From CBDCFV01 sp965261795 (lineage in GTDB: Bacteria > Chloroflexota > Dehalococcoidia > Lucifugimonadales > UBA3495): a stretch of 64,000 nucleotides of DNA. The first letter of the stretch is position 1; each line of letters begins with the position of its first letter. The stretch spans positions 1,240,001-1,304,000 of the forward strand of contig OZ253476.1 of assembly GCA_965261795.1 (NCBI GenBank), given 5' to 3'. The translations under genes and the position numbers were made by a program. Shown piece after piece: positions 1 to 8,502 of the stretch. The notes below the pieces were generated by a model. The model saw only the letters and a program-made list of their open reading frames with translations, did not search any database and had not been told where the DNA came from.

Positions 1-310
1 GAAAACGGCTGTTTGGATATGCCAAAACGTCTTTGACGAAAAGACATAGAACGCCTCCGTCATCGTAAGTGCGGGAAACTACGGTGTCAAGATAATGGCC
101 GGGTTCTACTGGGTTCCGTCAGATTATTGCTCACGCAACGGGGGGCATTGAGGAACAGGTTGAATATTTTAGACCGCCGGACATTTCCGGACGTTTTCGG
201 ACATGTCGCCTCCGGCGGCGGGGTTGAATTTGGTCCTCGACTTGAATCGCCAACCGCACTTTGGACGACTACCATTCAAGGACGAGAGAGTCCCGGGCTT
301 GCTTAGGCAA
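1..310. other. Region without a recognised gene
   Basis: No open frame here resembles a protein I know. The segment around 170-205 carries repeated TCCGGAC/TCCGGAAA-like words, also seen near 42950-43000, so it is probably repeat-derived intergenic DNA. It lies downstream of the small antitoxin-like gene on the minus strand, where a PIN-domain toxin would be expected, but no PIN motif is visible. Confidence 0.4.
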
Positions 311-517
311 TCACCCGTCTCTGTCTTCCCTGAGGTACTCCAAGGAGCGGTTGAGTTTACCTCCCCACTGCTCTTCGAGCTTGTTTCTGATTTCCTTGGC
401 CCTTTCAATCACATCATCCACCGGTCTGATATCGATCTCCACCCGCAGACCGTCCGGCAAGTCGACGGGTTCATCAAGAGCGATGGTTTGCTCTGTGATT
501 TCGCCGCGAAGTTTCAT
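311..517 (-). CDS. AF2212-like (DUF104) antitoxin-type small protein
   Basis: This 68-residue protein opens with a short beta-hairpin-like stretch and the sequence LDEPVDLPDGLRVEIDI at about residues 13-30. That is the signature pattern of AF2212-like/DUF104 antitoxins (a 'PVDLPEG' turn followed by alternating hydrophobic residues). The remainder is charged and helical. Family members normally neutralise a VapC PIN-domain RNase encoded next to them. No such partner is visible on either side, so the gene may be an orphan antitoxin or the remains of a broken pair. The ATG at 517 is preceded by a weak GAGAG. The family call rests on motif resemblance only. Confidence 0.5.
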   Translation of the reverse strand: MKLRGEITEQTIALDEPVDLPDGLRVEIDIRPVDDVIERAKEIRNKLEEQWGGKLNRSLEYLREDRDG

Positions 518-701
518 GTCGCTACTCTCAGGCCGACCAAGAAGGTATGCACGCTATGCGAGTCCCAATTAGGGAAAGGTGAAAATGAGGAGAACTGGGA
601 TATATCCTGCATTCCCATGATTCCTGATTCTCGAACCCAAAGCCCTCGGCTACTAAATTCAAACCTGGCGAGTCTCAACAATCACAGGGCAACTGTGGAC
701 G

Positions 702-1151
702 CTATCCTGCAACAGGATACACTTCATCGGAGTCAACCAATTTAGCTAACTCTGCTGCTGTTCTGGCGTTGTGCTCAACATACCCATAGATTCCGGTATG
801 AGACGGATCACAGGGATCATCCGTCGTAACAAACCGTAAGTCCAAATTTAATCGGCTTTTGCACGCTGCAATGACGGCCCCGACGTTGAGCACGGCGAAT
901 GAGGCACTGTTGGCGACAGTACGCCCTTTGGCTCTTAAAGACTGGATAACATTGTGGATCTGGACAGTCCGGTCTGAGGGATGGAAGTATTCCAACCAGT
1001 TTGTGGAGAGATAGCATTCATGTTTATCTTCTCTAAGTAGAAACGCTCCATCCATTGGGATTCCATTTTCGTCGGTATCCCGCTTACGACAGTATCGGGC
1101 AACGTTGTCATTAGGTGAAAGCTCCCGCTTGTCAACATGTCCAAACGGCAT
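702..1151 (-). CDS. Hypothetical protein, last gene of a three-gene cluster
   Basis: I do not recognise this 149-residue protein. It is soluble, with no membrane segment or signal peptide. Aromatic and charged residues around positions 30-60 (LLREDKHECYLSTNWLEYF) and a central VIQSLRAKG helix make it look genuinely coding. The C-terminal part contains a His-rich turn (THTGIYGYVEHN-like). It lies downstream of 2267-2881 and 935-2116 on the same strand and probably shares their transcript. The first 217 bases overlap the 3' end of the upstream gene in another frame. This is unusually long and suggests that the upstream gene has lost its original stop or suffered a frameshift. Function unknown. 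Confidence 0.55.
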   Translation of the reverse strand: MPFGHVDKRELSPNDNVARYCRKRDTDENGIPMDGAFLLREDKHECYLSTNWLEYFHPSDRTVQIHNVIQSLRAKGRTVANSASFAVLNVGAVIAACKSRLNLDLRFVTTDDPCDPSHTGIYGYVEHNARTAAELAKLVDSDEVYPVAG

Positions 1152-2116
1152 GTAAGCAATCCTGCTTCTACTAATTTTGCCATCACCTCCCAGGAATTAC
1201 CAACCTCACCGCCGCCTTCAATCTCTATGAAATCGCCATTGGCTTCAGTAGCTGAGAACATAACCTGGTCCACACCCAAGAACCATAGGCTGGCCCTGCG
1301 ATCATCAGAGAAACGCCAAACAGCGCAAAGCCATCCCTCTGGTGAACAAGTTAAGCTCACTCGGCCCTCAGATTTCACCAAGCCGAAAAAAAACAGGAAA
1401 CCACTGGCGCTTTCATCGGTGACCGGTATATCCTCCTCTTCAAGGTCTTCATCCGAAGCGAAGTAGGCGATCCGCGCGGCTAAATCATCCTGACCCCAGA
1501 CCCTAAGGATTTCGCAAACATCAACGATAGCACGGACATGGTTCATTTCATTAAACGGTAGAAGCCGTGGGATTACCGTTCCCGCATGGCTGTCCGGTAG
1601 CACCATCGAATACCGCCCAAAGCGCCCTCCTACATAACCCCTGTCACGGCTATGAGTGACAATCATTCCCTCTTCTTCAAAGCCTTCCTCCGCAGCCAAG
1701 CAGGCTACCCAATCAGCTAAATCATCCTCACCCGACTCTCGCAGAGCAAGAAAAACGTTACCGACCGCGCGAATACGGTCCGTTTCATCGGATGACAAAA
1801 GCCGCTGGTTTAACATCCTAGCATGGCTGGCCGACAAAGCCGTTTGCTTTGACCGCAGGTCACCCCTTAGCAACCCACCAGTGCAGTAAACTATGCTGGG
1901 ATCATTGATACCTGTCTGCCTTCCCATTCCTCCCATGGTTTCCTGCCAGAAGGAAGTATTAACCAAGTCGGATAAATTTTGGCTACTCGACCTGAATGGA
2001 TATGGCTTTAAATCCGCGGTGTTACTGCCTAGGTTCGTTTCCTGGTCTAACAGGAGAGTAGACGAGTTGAAGTGTCCAACTGCGACATTGAATAGTGTAA
2101 CCACATGGATCTCCAT
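935..2116 (-). CDS. Unknown protein with an internally duplicated ~50-residue module
   Basis: The core of this protein holds two tandem copies of one module. The first is RLLSSDETDRIRAVGNVFLA followed by LRESGEDDLADWVACLAAEE. The second is RLLPFNEMNHVRAIVDVCEI followed by LRVWGQDDLAARIAYFASDE, and both end in an acidic stretch and a V-T. Each copy looks like a helix-turn-helix-acidic unit. A beta-rich segment rich in Trp and Gly follows. The start is uncertain: ATG 2116 is possible, but the first ~100 residues are low in coding character. ATG 1816, immediately before the first module, is an equally good choice. Neither has a good Shine-Dalgarno. The last ~70 residues overlap the next gene in another frame and may be out-of-frame read-through. 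I know no family with this architecture. Confidence 0.5.
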   Translation of the reverse strand: MEIHVVTLFNVAVGHFNSSTLLLDQETNLGSNTADLKPYPFRSSSQNLSDLVNTSFWQETMGGMGRQTGINDPSIVYCTGGLLRGDLRSKQTALSASHARMLNQRLLSSDETDRIRAVGNVFLALRESGEDDLADWVACLAAEEGFEEEGMIVTHSRDRGYVGGRFGRYSMVLPDSHAGTVIPRLLPFNEMNHVRAIVDVCEILRVWGQDDLAARIAYFASDEDLEEEDIPVTDESASGFLFFFGLVKSEGRVSLTCSPEGWLCAVWRFSDDRRASLWFLGVDQVMFSATEANGDFIEIEGGGEVGNSWEVMAKLVEAGLLTCRLDMLTSGSFHLMTTLPDTVVSGIPTKMESQWMERFYLEKINMNAISPQTGWNTSIPQTGLSRSTMLSSL

Positions 2117-2266
2117 TACCCGCAAATTACTTTTGAGGCTAGTAGGGCGACGTCTTTGAATTGATGGCGTGAAGGGTGTACATCCTGACTTGGAGCAACA
2201 TTACCCAAGAGTTACCGGGCAATCCTGCCTATCTCTGCTACTCATCATTTCAAAGATTTCGGATTA

Positions 2267-2881
2267 CTAGAGTTGCGGCAACACAGCTGCAATCAAGTGT
2301 GCTTGGCAATCACGCCAAGCACTTAACGTCGATGCCATTACATCCGGAGACCTGCTCCCTAACTGAAAGTGATAATTGCAATCAATCACAATCCGCGCGT
2401 TCTCTACTCTGAACACCAAGTTGCAAACCGCGAAATCAAGTTCTTTCGCTATCTGAACTGATGTAGGGGAAAAGTCGGAGAAATTCCCACCGGCACCTAT
2501 TATTTTTTCCTGAATCCATGTCTCGGGGGTCCGTACAGCTACGTCCAATAACCAATTGATGCCTACGGCGTTATAGGCTACTAGCCTAGTAGCTTCGGCG
2601 TATCGTTGTACCAGTGGATGAACTTCATAAACCTCGCGTAGAGTGCCTTCAATAGACTCTTGGAAGACGCAACGATTACCTTGGGTTTGGATGGTCACAC
2701 CATTTTGGTATTGGGTGAGTCCGAGCACCGGAGTGATGATGCCTCCAGTGGGCACCCAATCAGCCCGAACTATTCCAGCATCACTCAAAACTTCCGAAGT
2801 AATTGACTGTGGATCAATGGGCGATGGGGACACCAACACTACTGAGGCTTGACGTACAGTCAACGCAGGATATTCGATCAT
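2267..2881 (-). CDS. Hypothetical protein, first gene of a three-gene cluster
   Basis: This soluble 204-residue protein is unrecognised. It has an N-terminal beta-strand-rich half (QASVVLVSPSPI, GVTIQTQGNRCVF) and a central helical part with VHPLVQRYAEATRLVAYNAVGINW. The C-terminal strand pattern FAVCNLVFRVENARIVIDCNYHF suggests an alpha/beta fold. It heads the minus-strand cluster with the duplicated-module protein (gap about 150 bases) and the 149-residue protein. Their co-location without metabolic genes suggests an accessory, possibly defence or stress, module, but nothing in the sequence proves that. Confidence 0.55.
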   Translation of the reverse strand: MIEYPALTVRQASVVLVSPSPIDPQSITSEVLSDAGIVRADWVPTGGIITPVLGLTQYQNGVTIQTQGNRCVFQESIEGTLREVYEVHPLVQRYAEATRLVAYNAVGINWLLDVAVRTPETWIQEKIIGAGGNFSDFSPTSVQIAKELDFAVCNLVFRVENARIVIDCNYHFQLGSRSPDVMASTLSAWRDCQAHLIAAVLPQL

Positions 2882-3625
2882 ACTGTTATCTTCATTCAGC
2901 TCAGACCATGGTCATTAAGCCGGTGGGCTCAGCAACCTACCCTCTATTTGAGGAGATTCTTAATGACCAAGATGGCCATGGCAATTACACCGATACCTGT
3001 TCCGCACTACGCCAATCAATCACCAGGTTGATTTCGCAACTTCATGCATAGGCACCGAGAGCTCATTGCACATTTTCTTCTACGACACTTAGCCCCTAAA
3101 TCAACCATATTCCAAATAAACAAGCTCTCAGTAGCAGTTCAGTAGCAGTAAGGAGTTACTGCTGCGCCAACTCATATCTTCAAATGAGCCTCAAAACCAT
3201 ACAGTCTACCCCGGACCATCCATCCCCCATCGGGACGATAAATATCCATAATGCGAGGTCAAGAGATGGTCATGTAACTACCACTTGTCAACAATTTTAC
3301 TCTACCTAACGGACCATAAGATAGCAATAACCCTCACGGTCCATCATCGGATTAGCATCACCCACTCCTTAACTATTGGTCCAGTTAGCGAAGTTCGCGA
3401 TTCTCTCCTTACATAACCAGCCCAGTCCCCTTCGGTCGCGCCTTGCCACTGTGCACCTACGGCTCGGCGCACCACTTGGCGTCCAGCAGATGGTGCCGGA
3501 ACGCCGGCTGTTGCGAAAGCCGCAGACGTCATAAACAAAGCGGCGTGAGCCGTTAACGCTCGCGCCAAACTGGACCTTCCCAATGCCGGGATAGTGGGAT
3601 AGGACAGGCAGTCGCCCGCCCCGCG
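2882..3625. other. Gene-poor region upstream of the three-gene cluster
   Basis: No convincing gene is visible. A perfect inverted repeat of 8 bp (AGCAGTAA 3144-3151, TTACTGCT 3156-3163, loop of 4) lies about 260 bases upstream of the 2881 start. It could be a regulatory site or a terminator. The part from 3340 to 3600 has open frames on the minus strand of ordinary composition, but no motif I can name. It may be a decayed gene. Confidence 0.4.
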
Positions 3626-4054
3626 CTACGGCTCCACCCGAATCGAGTCTCCCACTTTGAACGTTCCCCCGTTTATCACCGTTGCCAGCATACCTCGGCG
3701 GTGATTGATCTTTGCCAGCAGGCCCGGCTGAAGGGCGTCCATCTTGCCGCAGGGTTCGCACTCGCCGACGATCTCCATGGTGACTTGATCACCGACAAAG
3801 AACACCTGCCCCTCTTTGGTCTGGGACATGTCCATGCCGGTTATGGTGATGTTTTCCTTAACGTCGCCAGGGTTCAGGCCGAACTCGTCCAAGGTCTCCT
3901 TGTCGATGACCAGCACCTGCCGCATGTTGGTCTCGCTGCAACTGCGGTCACCTTCCAATCCCTTGCCCGCGAGGGCGATGGCCTCCTGTACCGGGTCCGA
4001 CGGGGTGCCCTTTACGCGGGCGATGTGAATGTTGACGATGCTGCCTTGCTGCAT
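3626..4054 (-). CDS. MOSC domain-containing protein
   Basis: This 142-residue protein matches a stand-alone MOSC domain, the sulfur-carrier fold shared with the C-terminus of molybdenum cofactor sulfurase. It has the opening strand GSIVNIHIARVKGTP, the conserved GLEGDRS turn near residue 35, QVLVIDKETLDEFGL, and the key cysteine segment GECEPCGKMD near residue 100. The Cys there is the presumed sulfur carrier. The C-terminal GGTFKVGDSIRV strand closes the barrel. Family members probably deliver sulfur to metal or cofactor targets, and the substrate is not determined by sequence. A molybdenum hydroxylase gene lies at 43.7 kb in the same window, a possible but distant client. It is divergent from the enoyl-CoA hydratase gene, with a 140-base shared promoter region. 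Confidence 0.8.
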   Translation of the reverse strand: MQQGSIVNIHIARVKGTPSDPVQEAIALAGKGLEGDRSCSETNMRQVLVIDKETLDEFGLNPGDVKENITITGMDMSQTKEGQVFFVGDQVTMEIVGECEPCGKMDALQPGLLAKINHRRGMLATVINGGTFKVGDSIRVEP

Positions 4055-4194
4055 GGCTATTCTCCTGCGTTGTTTGGCCCGTCCACTTGTGCTAACCTGT
4101 GGTTCGAGCCAAGTCCCTCCACCGCGACACGGCGGATGGACTGGTTGATGGAATTATAGCGATAGGACAGCGAGGCTGCCACCGGACGGTTATT

Positions 4195-5049
4195 ATGGAA
4201 CATCAATTCATCCAGACCGAGACCAGAGACGGCGTCCTCATCCTGACCATGCACGATCCGCCCACGCGCAACGCCATGGGGCCGGACATGGCCCAAGAGG
4301 TGCTGAGCACGCTGGAGGACTTCGAGAACGATCCTGAGCAGCGGGTGTTGCTGCTTACCGGCACCGAGCCGTCGTTCTGCTCCGGCGCCAACGTCCGGGG
4401 CTTCAACCAGCGCATACAGGAGCGGGAGGCCAAGGCGGAGTCCGGGGGAGCGACCGACGGTTTGCCTTGGGGTCGGATGGAGAGCCGGTTCGCCCGCCGG
4501 CAGTACTCGACGGAAGGCGGGGCCGCCCAAGTCCCCCTGCGCATCCACGAATTGCAGAAACCTTCCGTCGCCGCGGTGAACGGCCACGCAATGGGCGTGG
4601 GCATGGGCATTGCCTTGGGGTGCGACATACGCGTCGCCGCGGAGAAAGCCCAGTTCTCGGAAGCGTTCGTCCGCATGGGCCTGATCCCCGGCGACGGCAG
4701 TTGCTGGCAACTTCCCCGTCTCATCGGGTTGAGCAACACCCTGCTTTTGCAGTACACCGGAGACCGCATCGACGGCGCGGAGGCCTACCGGCTGGGGCTG
4801 GTGAGCAAAGTCTTCCCCGACGACCAGTTGATGCGCGAGGCCTTGGAACTGGCGACGCGGCTGGCGCAGGGGCCCACCCAGAGCCTGTCACTCATCAAGT
4901 ACCTGGTGCACCAGAGCATGGACATGACGCTCCAGGAGAGCCTGCGGCTGGCCCACGTAGCCCAGGAACAAGCCCGCAGCACCGAGGACCACAAGGAGGC
5001 GGTGCAGGCCTTCCTGGAAAAGCGCCGCCCAAACTTCAAGGGAAGGTAG
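4195..5049 (+). CDS. Enoyl-CoA hydratase/isomerase family protein
   Basis: This is a crotonase-fold protein of 284 residues. It shows the N-terminal VLILTMHDPPTRNAMGP, the first oxyanion-hole segment SFCSGANVRGF near residues 60-70, the second at AVNGHAMGVGMGIALGCDIRVA, and the following FSEAFVRMGLIPGDG. The helix at the C-terminus is typical (EDHKEAVQAFLEKRRPNF). It should hydrate or isomerise a 2-enoyl-CoA during beta-oxidation or degradation of an acyl acid; the exact substrate cannot be read. I chose ATG 4195 because family homology begins there; the frame runs 32 codons further upstream without conserved sequence. A HAD dehalogenase follows at about 110 bases. Confidence 0.85.
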   Translation: MEHQFIQTETRDGVLILTMHDPPTRNAMGPDMAQEVLSTLEDFENDPEQRVLLLTGTEPSFCSGANVRGFNQRIQEREAKAESGGATDGLPWGRMESRFARRQYSTEGGAAQVPLRIHELQKPSVAAVNGHAMGVGMGIALGCDIRVAAEKAQFSEAFVRMGLIPGDGSCWQLPRLIGLSNTLLLQYTGDRIDGAEAYRLGLVSKVFPDDQLMREALELATRLAQGPTQSLSLIKYLVHQSMDMTLQESLRLAHVAQEQARSTEDHKEAVQAFLEKRRPNFKGR

Positions 5050-5156
5050 CAGTCCAGTGGCCGGTCGCCAGTGATTAGTGGCTATTGAATAGTGGTGACC
5101 GCGCGCTAATTACTGGCTACTGGCCCCTGACCACTGGTAACTACGAGGACAGCCTT

Positions 5157-5870
5157 ATGCCGCCGATCACCACCGTAATCTTCGACATGTACGATACCCT
5201 GGTCCGCAACAACGGCAACCTGTGGGACATTACCTTTGCCAAGATTATCCAGGACCAAGGATTGTCCGTCACTACGGAACAACTGCTTCAAGAATGGCGG
5301 GTGGCGGACACCGACTTCCGGGACAACCGCATCCAGCCGGGCCGCCCGTTTGAGAGCTATTACGACGCTTGGGAAAGCAGCTTTACGGGCGCGTTTGCCG
5401 CGCTTGACCTTAAAGGAGACGCCAAGGCGGCGACCGACCAGGTCTTCACCGACCTGTCCAGGCGGGACCCCTTCCCGGAGACCATCGAAGCTATCCATCA
5501 ACTCCAGTCCTCCTATCGCACGGCCGTGCTTTCCAATGCCGACGACGGCTACTTGTTCCCGGTGGTGGACCGGTTGGGCCTGAAATTTGAAAGGGTGCTG
5601 TCGTCCGAGGCGGTCCAGGTCTACAAACCGGAGCCGGGCGTCTTCCACGAAATGATCAAGGAGTTAGGGATAAGGCCGGAGGAAGCGGCCTACGTCGGCG
5701 ACAAGCAGTTCGAGGACGTGCTGGGCTCCAGCCGAGTGGGGATGCATTCCGTGTGGATCAACCGCGACAACACGCCTGCGGACCCCCAACTTCCCACGCC
5801 GTCATTCCAAATCGCCAGCTTGCTGGAACTTCCGGGCCTGTTGACGGGATCGGAGAAAGGACAGGCATAA
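5157..5870 (+). CDS. HAD-superfamily type II dehalogenase-like hydrolase
   Basis: This 237-residue haloacid dehalogenase-like protein has all four HAD motifs. Motif I is FDMYDTLV, where the usual second Asp is Tyr, as in 2-haloacid dehalogenases. Motif II is VLSNADD near residue 125, motif III the Lys of VYKPEPGVF, and motif IV VGDKQFEDVLGS. A helical cap lies between motifs I and II. The DxY form of motif I favours a dehalogenase or related hydrolase over a classic phosphatase, but neighbours give no substrate. ATG 5157 starts exactly at the conserved strand. Upstream (about 5050-5150) is a stuttering run of related words (GTGGCCGGT, GTGATTAGTGG, CTGGCTACTGG), probably repeat DNA and not coding. 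Confidence 0.75.
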   Translation: MPPITTVIFDMYDTLVRNNGNLWDITFAKIIQDQGLSVTTEQLLQEWRVADTDFRDNRIQPGRPFESYYDAWESSFTGAFAALDLKGDAKAATDQVFTDLSRRDPFPETIEAIHQLQSSYRTAVLSNADDGYLFPVVDRLGLKFERVLSSEAVQVYKPEPGVFHEMIKELGIRPEEAAYVGDKQFEDVLGSSRVGMHSVWINRDNTPADPQLPTPSFQIASLLELPGLLTGSEKGQA

Positions 5871-5878
5871 GGCTAAAG

Positions 5879-6048
5879 AAACTATCTCAAAACATGGTGT
5901 TGTACCCAACAAACACGGTGTAACAATCAACCCAACAAACACGGTGCAGCACCCAACCCGTCATTCCCGCGCAGGCGGGAATCCATAAGCTTACGCCATA
6001 TTCGAGTGGAGGTTAGCAGGAACGGTTGCTTTAGAGACTATCTCTAAA
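5879..6048. repeat. Dispersed repeat of the GARACTATCTCAAAAC family (copy A)
   Basis: The left end GAAACTATCTCAAAAC followed by ATGGTG is nearly identical to the left end at 40377. The interior holds the motif CCCGTCATTCCCGCGCAGG and its continuation CGGGAATCCAT, shared with 40377-40513 and, inverted, with 59664-59787. The right end is less clear: TTTAGAGA-CTA-TCTCTAAA at 6030-6048 is a near-perfect palindrome that contains the stop codon of the minus-strand DUF1330 gene and could act as its terminator. Confidence 0.5.
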
Positions 6049-6343
6049 CGCCGTCCGCGAAAACGATGGCCCCTCGGGCGGTGGCGTGCCGCAATTCAAT
6101 CAATTCCTGGTATTCCGGCGAGTGGTACCAAGCCTTCAGTTGCTCCATGATGGGAAACTCGAAGGCCGCCAACCCGTAGGGCATCCCATCGGGCAACCAT
6201 TCACCGTCCACCTGCTCGGTGACCACTCCGCCATAGTACTTTCCGCCGTACTTTTCAAGGGTCTCCACCGCCCGCAACCGGTATTCCTGAAACCCCTCCG
6301 GGTCAATTACCTTGGTAATCTGGCTGAATGCGAAAGCAGCCAT
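6044..6343 (-). CDS. DUF1330 family protein
   Basis: This 99-residue protein is a complete DUF1330 domain (dimeric alpha+beta barrel). It begins AFAFSQITKVIDPEGFQEYR, has the glycine pair YGGKYYGGVV in the middle, and ends with the characteristic helix PEYQELIELRHATARGAIVFADG. The family has no settled biochemical role; members occur near catabolic oxidoreductases. The ribosome site GGGAGAGAGGGTG lies upstream of ATG 6343. The repeat element at 6365-6977 has inserted directly against this site, and its target duplication covers part of it. The insertion must therefore have separated the gene from its original promoter. The stop codon lies in a palindrome. Confidence 0.8.
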   Translation of the reverse strand: MAAFAFSQITKVIDPEGFQEYRLRAVETLEKYGGKYYGGVVTEQVDGEWLPDGMPYGLAAFEFPIMEQLKAWYHSPEYQELIELRHATARGAIVFADGV

Positions 6344-6364
6344 TTTTCACCCTCTCTCCCGTCG

Positions 6365-6977
6365 CTGACAAGGGTATGTATTTCATTTGGGACTTTACGC
6401 AGTTGAACGTGAGACCGCATAGTAGGGTAGGCTTGCTCAAATACAAAACCGCTCCCAAATGCTCACTATCGGGCCCATTCCGTATCGGGCCCATTCCGTC
6501 ATTCCGGCGAAGGCCGGAATCCAGGCGGGCCCATTCCGTCATTCCGGCGTAGGCCGGAATCCAGGCGGGCCCACTCCGTCATTCCGGCGTAGGCCGGAAT
6601 CCAGGCGGGCCCATTCCGTCATTCCGGCGAAGGCCGGAATCCAGGCGGGTCCATTCCGTCATTCCGGCGTAGGCCGGAATCCAGGCGGGCCCACTCCGTC
6701 ATTCCGGCGTAGGCCGGAATCCAGGCGGGTCCATTCCGTCATTCCGGCGTAGGCCGGAATCCAGGCGGGCCCACTCCGTCATTCCGGCGTAGGCCGGAAT
6801 CCAGGCGGGCCCACTCCGTCATTCCGGCGTAGGCCGGAATCCAAGCGGGTCCACTCCGTCATTCCGGCGTAGGCCGGAATCCAGGCGGGCCCACTCCGTC
6901 ATTCCGGCGTAGGCCGGAATCCAGGGGCGGTGGGGCCGGTTCGTAGCTATAATTTCAATTTTACATACCCTTGTCAG
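6365..6977 (+). mobile_element. MITE-like element, copy 1, with 11 palindromic 40-bp units
   Basis: Terminal inverted repeats CTGACAAGGGTATGTA (6365-6380) and its complement ending at 6977 bound a 613-bp non-coding element. It is flanked by a perfect 11-bp direct repeat CTCTCCCGTCG at 6354-6364 and 6978-6988, the expected target duplication. About 130 bp of unique left sequence is followed by a tandem array with a period of exactly 40 bp. Each unit contains the palindrome ATTCCGGCGTAGGCCGGAAT or a one-base variant, at 6501, 6541, 6581 and so on to 6901: eleven units. The right end carries a TATAAT hexamer 25-30 bp from the tip. No transposase is encoded. Two shorter copies occur at 14081 and 16060. 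Confidence 0.9.
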
Positions 6978-7088
6978 CTCTCCCGTCGGGGCGGATGCAA
7001 TTATCTGAAACAGGATTTTCACGACTATAAGAACTAACAGGATGATTCATCCATATCCTGAAAATCCCGGAATCCGGTAAATCCTGAT

Positions 7089-8489
7089 TCAGACCAAAAA
7101 CCCGATCATCGCGGCGGCAAGGCCGAGGAACAGCAAGAAGCCCAGCACATCCGTGAAGGTGGTCACGAACACCGCGGATGACACCGCAGGGTCCATCCCC
7201 AGTTGGCGTAACAGCAAGGGCACCCCTGCGCCGGCGGCCCCGGCCACTAGCATGTTCCCCACCATAGCCACTCCCAGCACCAACCCCAACGCTGCGTTCC
7301 CTTTCCAAGCCAGGGCCACACCGCCTACTATCACGCCCAGCACCAGCCCGTGCGCCGCGCCCAGCATCAACTCACGCCGCAGGATGCGGAGTCCCTGCCG
7401 CCGGGGAACGTCGCCCAAGGCCATGCCGCGCACTACCAGGGTTACCGTTTGGGTGCCGCCAATGCCGCCCTGCCCGGCCACCACCGGCAGGAAGACCGCC
7501 AAGGCCACCACCCTTTCGATGGTGGACTCGAACAGGCTCACTATCAGCGCCGCTAGGAAGGCCGTGCCTAAGTTTATCAACAGCCAAGGAAGGCGGCTGC
7601 GGAACGACCCGCGCAATGGCCCCAGCACCCGCTCCTGGCCGACGCTCGCTATGCGGAACATGTCCTCGGTCGCTTCCTCCTCCACCACGTCCACAATGTC
7701 CTCGGCCAGGATGACGCCGGTCAGTTTGCCTTCTCGGTCCACCACCGGCAGCCGGCTGAGGTTGTAGCGTTCCATCACCCTGGCGCACTCTTCCTGGTCG
7801 GTTTCGGCGTACACCGATTGGACCGGGCTGTCCATGATGTCCCGGATAGGGGATGTGGGGCGGGCCAGGGCCAGCCGAACAAGGCTGACGGAGCCTACAA
7901 GTTGGCGCTCACCGTTCACCACCAGCACCGAATCAATGCTTTCTGCGCTCGGCCCCAACAGCCGTAGTTGGTCCAATGCCTTGGACGGGTTGGTGCTTTC
8001 CAGTACCACGGGAAAGTCCGGCGTCATCAGCCCGCCCGCGGTGTCGTCGCGGTAGGCCAGCAGCGTCTCGACCTCCGCCGACGTCCTCATCTCCAGCAGG
8101 GCTTTCGCCCGCCGGTCTTCAGGCAGCAGATGGAGGATGTCGGCGGCTACGTCCGGGCTGGCAAGGTCGAGAACATGGGCAATTACGGAAACGGCGGTGT
8201 CTCCGATCAACTCGACCGTCTCTTCCGGCTCAAGGAACTCCAGGAGAGATGCCAAAGCGGCGGAGTCCATTCCCACCATGAGAGACTGCCGGAACGCCCT
8301 TGGCAGCCCTCGCAGCGCCTCCGCTCGGTCGGCCGGATGCAGTCCCACAAACCGGTCCCAAGCAGAGGCCCGGTCGCCGTTATCCAGCAGTTGCGTGATA
8401 GCGCCGACCGTCTCGTCGACGTTCTCTTCACGAGTACGCAACCGCTCACGGCGTGGCGGCTGCGCTGATGTGTCCGGGAATTGGTCCAT
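7089..8489 (-). CDS. mgtE: Magnesium transporter MgtE
   Basis: This 466-residue protein has the full MgtE layout. A cytosolic N-domain of helical repeats (residues ~1-135, LHPADRAEALRGLP) is followed by two CBS domains (~140-260, with AGGLMTPDFPVV and MDSPVQSVYAETDQEE). Five membrane helices follow from residue ~290. Conserved pore features are visible: QGGIGGTQTVTLVVRG and the C-terminal TDVLGFLLFLGLA with the Asp that lines the Mg2+ path. It should import Mg2+ (or Co2+) through the inner membrane, gated by the cytosolic domains at high Mg2+. It starts 13 bases after the MFS stop and has no clear Shine-Dalgarno, so translational coupling is likely. Confidence 0.93.
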   Translation of the reverse strand: MDQFPDTSAQPPRRERLRTREENVDETVGAITQLLDNGDRASAWDRFVGLHPADRAEALRGLPRAFRQSLMVGMDSAALASLLEFLEPEETVELIGDTAVSVIAHVLDLASPDVAADILHLLPEDRRAKALLEMRTSAEVETLLAYRDDTAGGLMTPDFPVVLESTNPSKALDQLRLLGPSAESIDSVLVVNGERQLVGSVSLVRLALARPTSPIRDIMDSPVQSVYAETDQEECARVMERYNLSRLPVVDREGKLTGVILAEDIVDVVEEEATEDMFRIASVGQERVLGPLRGSFRSRLPWLLINLGTAFLAALIVSLFESTIERVVALAVFLPVVAGQGGIGGTQTVTLVVRGMALGDVPRRQGLRILRRELMLGAAHGLVLGVIVGGVALAWKGNAALGLVLGVAMVGNMLVAGAAGAGVPLLLRQLGMDPAVSSAVFVTTFTDVLGFLLFLGLAAAMIGFLV

Positions 8490-8502
8490 AGAAGCGAGGG
8501 GG

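Noticed and set aside
203..745. Plus-strand 180-residue frame at the window start
   Set aside because: It is the opposite-strand shadow of the small antitoxin-like gene and repeat-rich DNA, with no recognisable protein features.
6459..6752. Long open frame across the palindrome array
   Set aside because: The translation is a repeated artefact of the 40-bp unit (IPSFRRRPESRR-like), which is not a multiple of three and changes frame every copy. There is no ribosome site.
6501..6920. CRISPR-like array of regularly spaced repeats
   Set aside because: The repeats run continuously at 40 bp with nearly identical sequence throughout; there are no unique spacers and no cas genes. It is a tandem array inside a mobile element.
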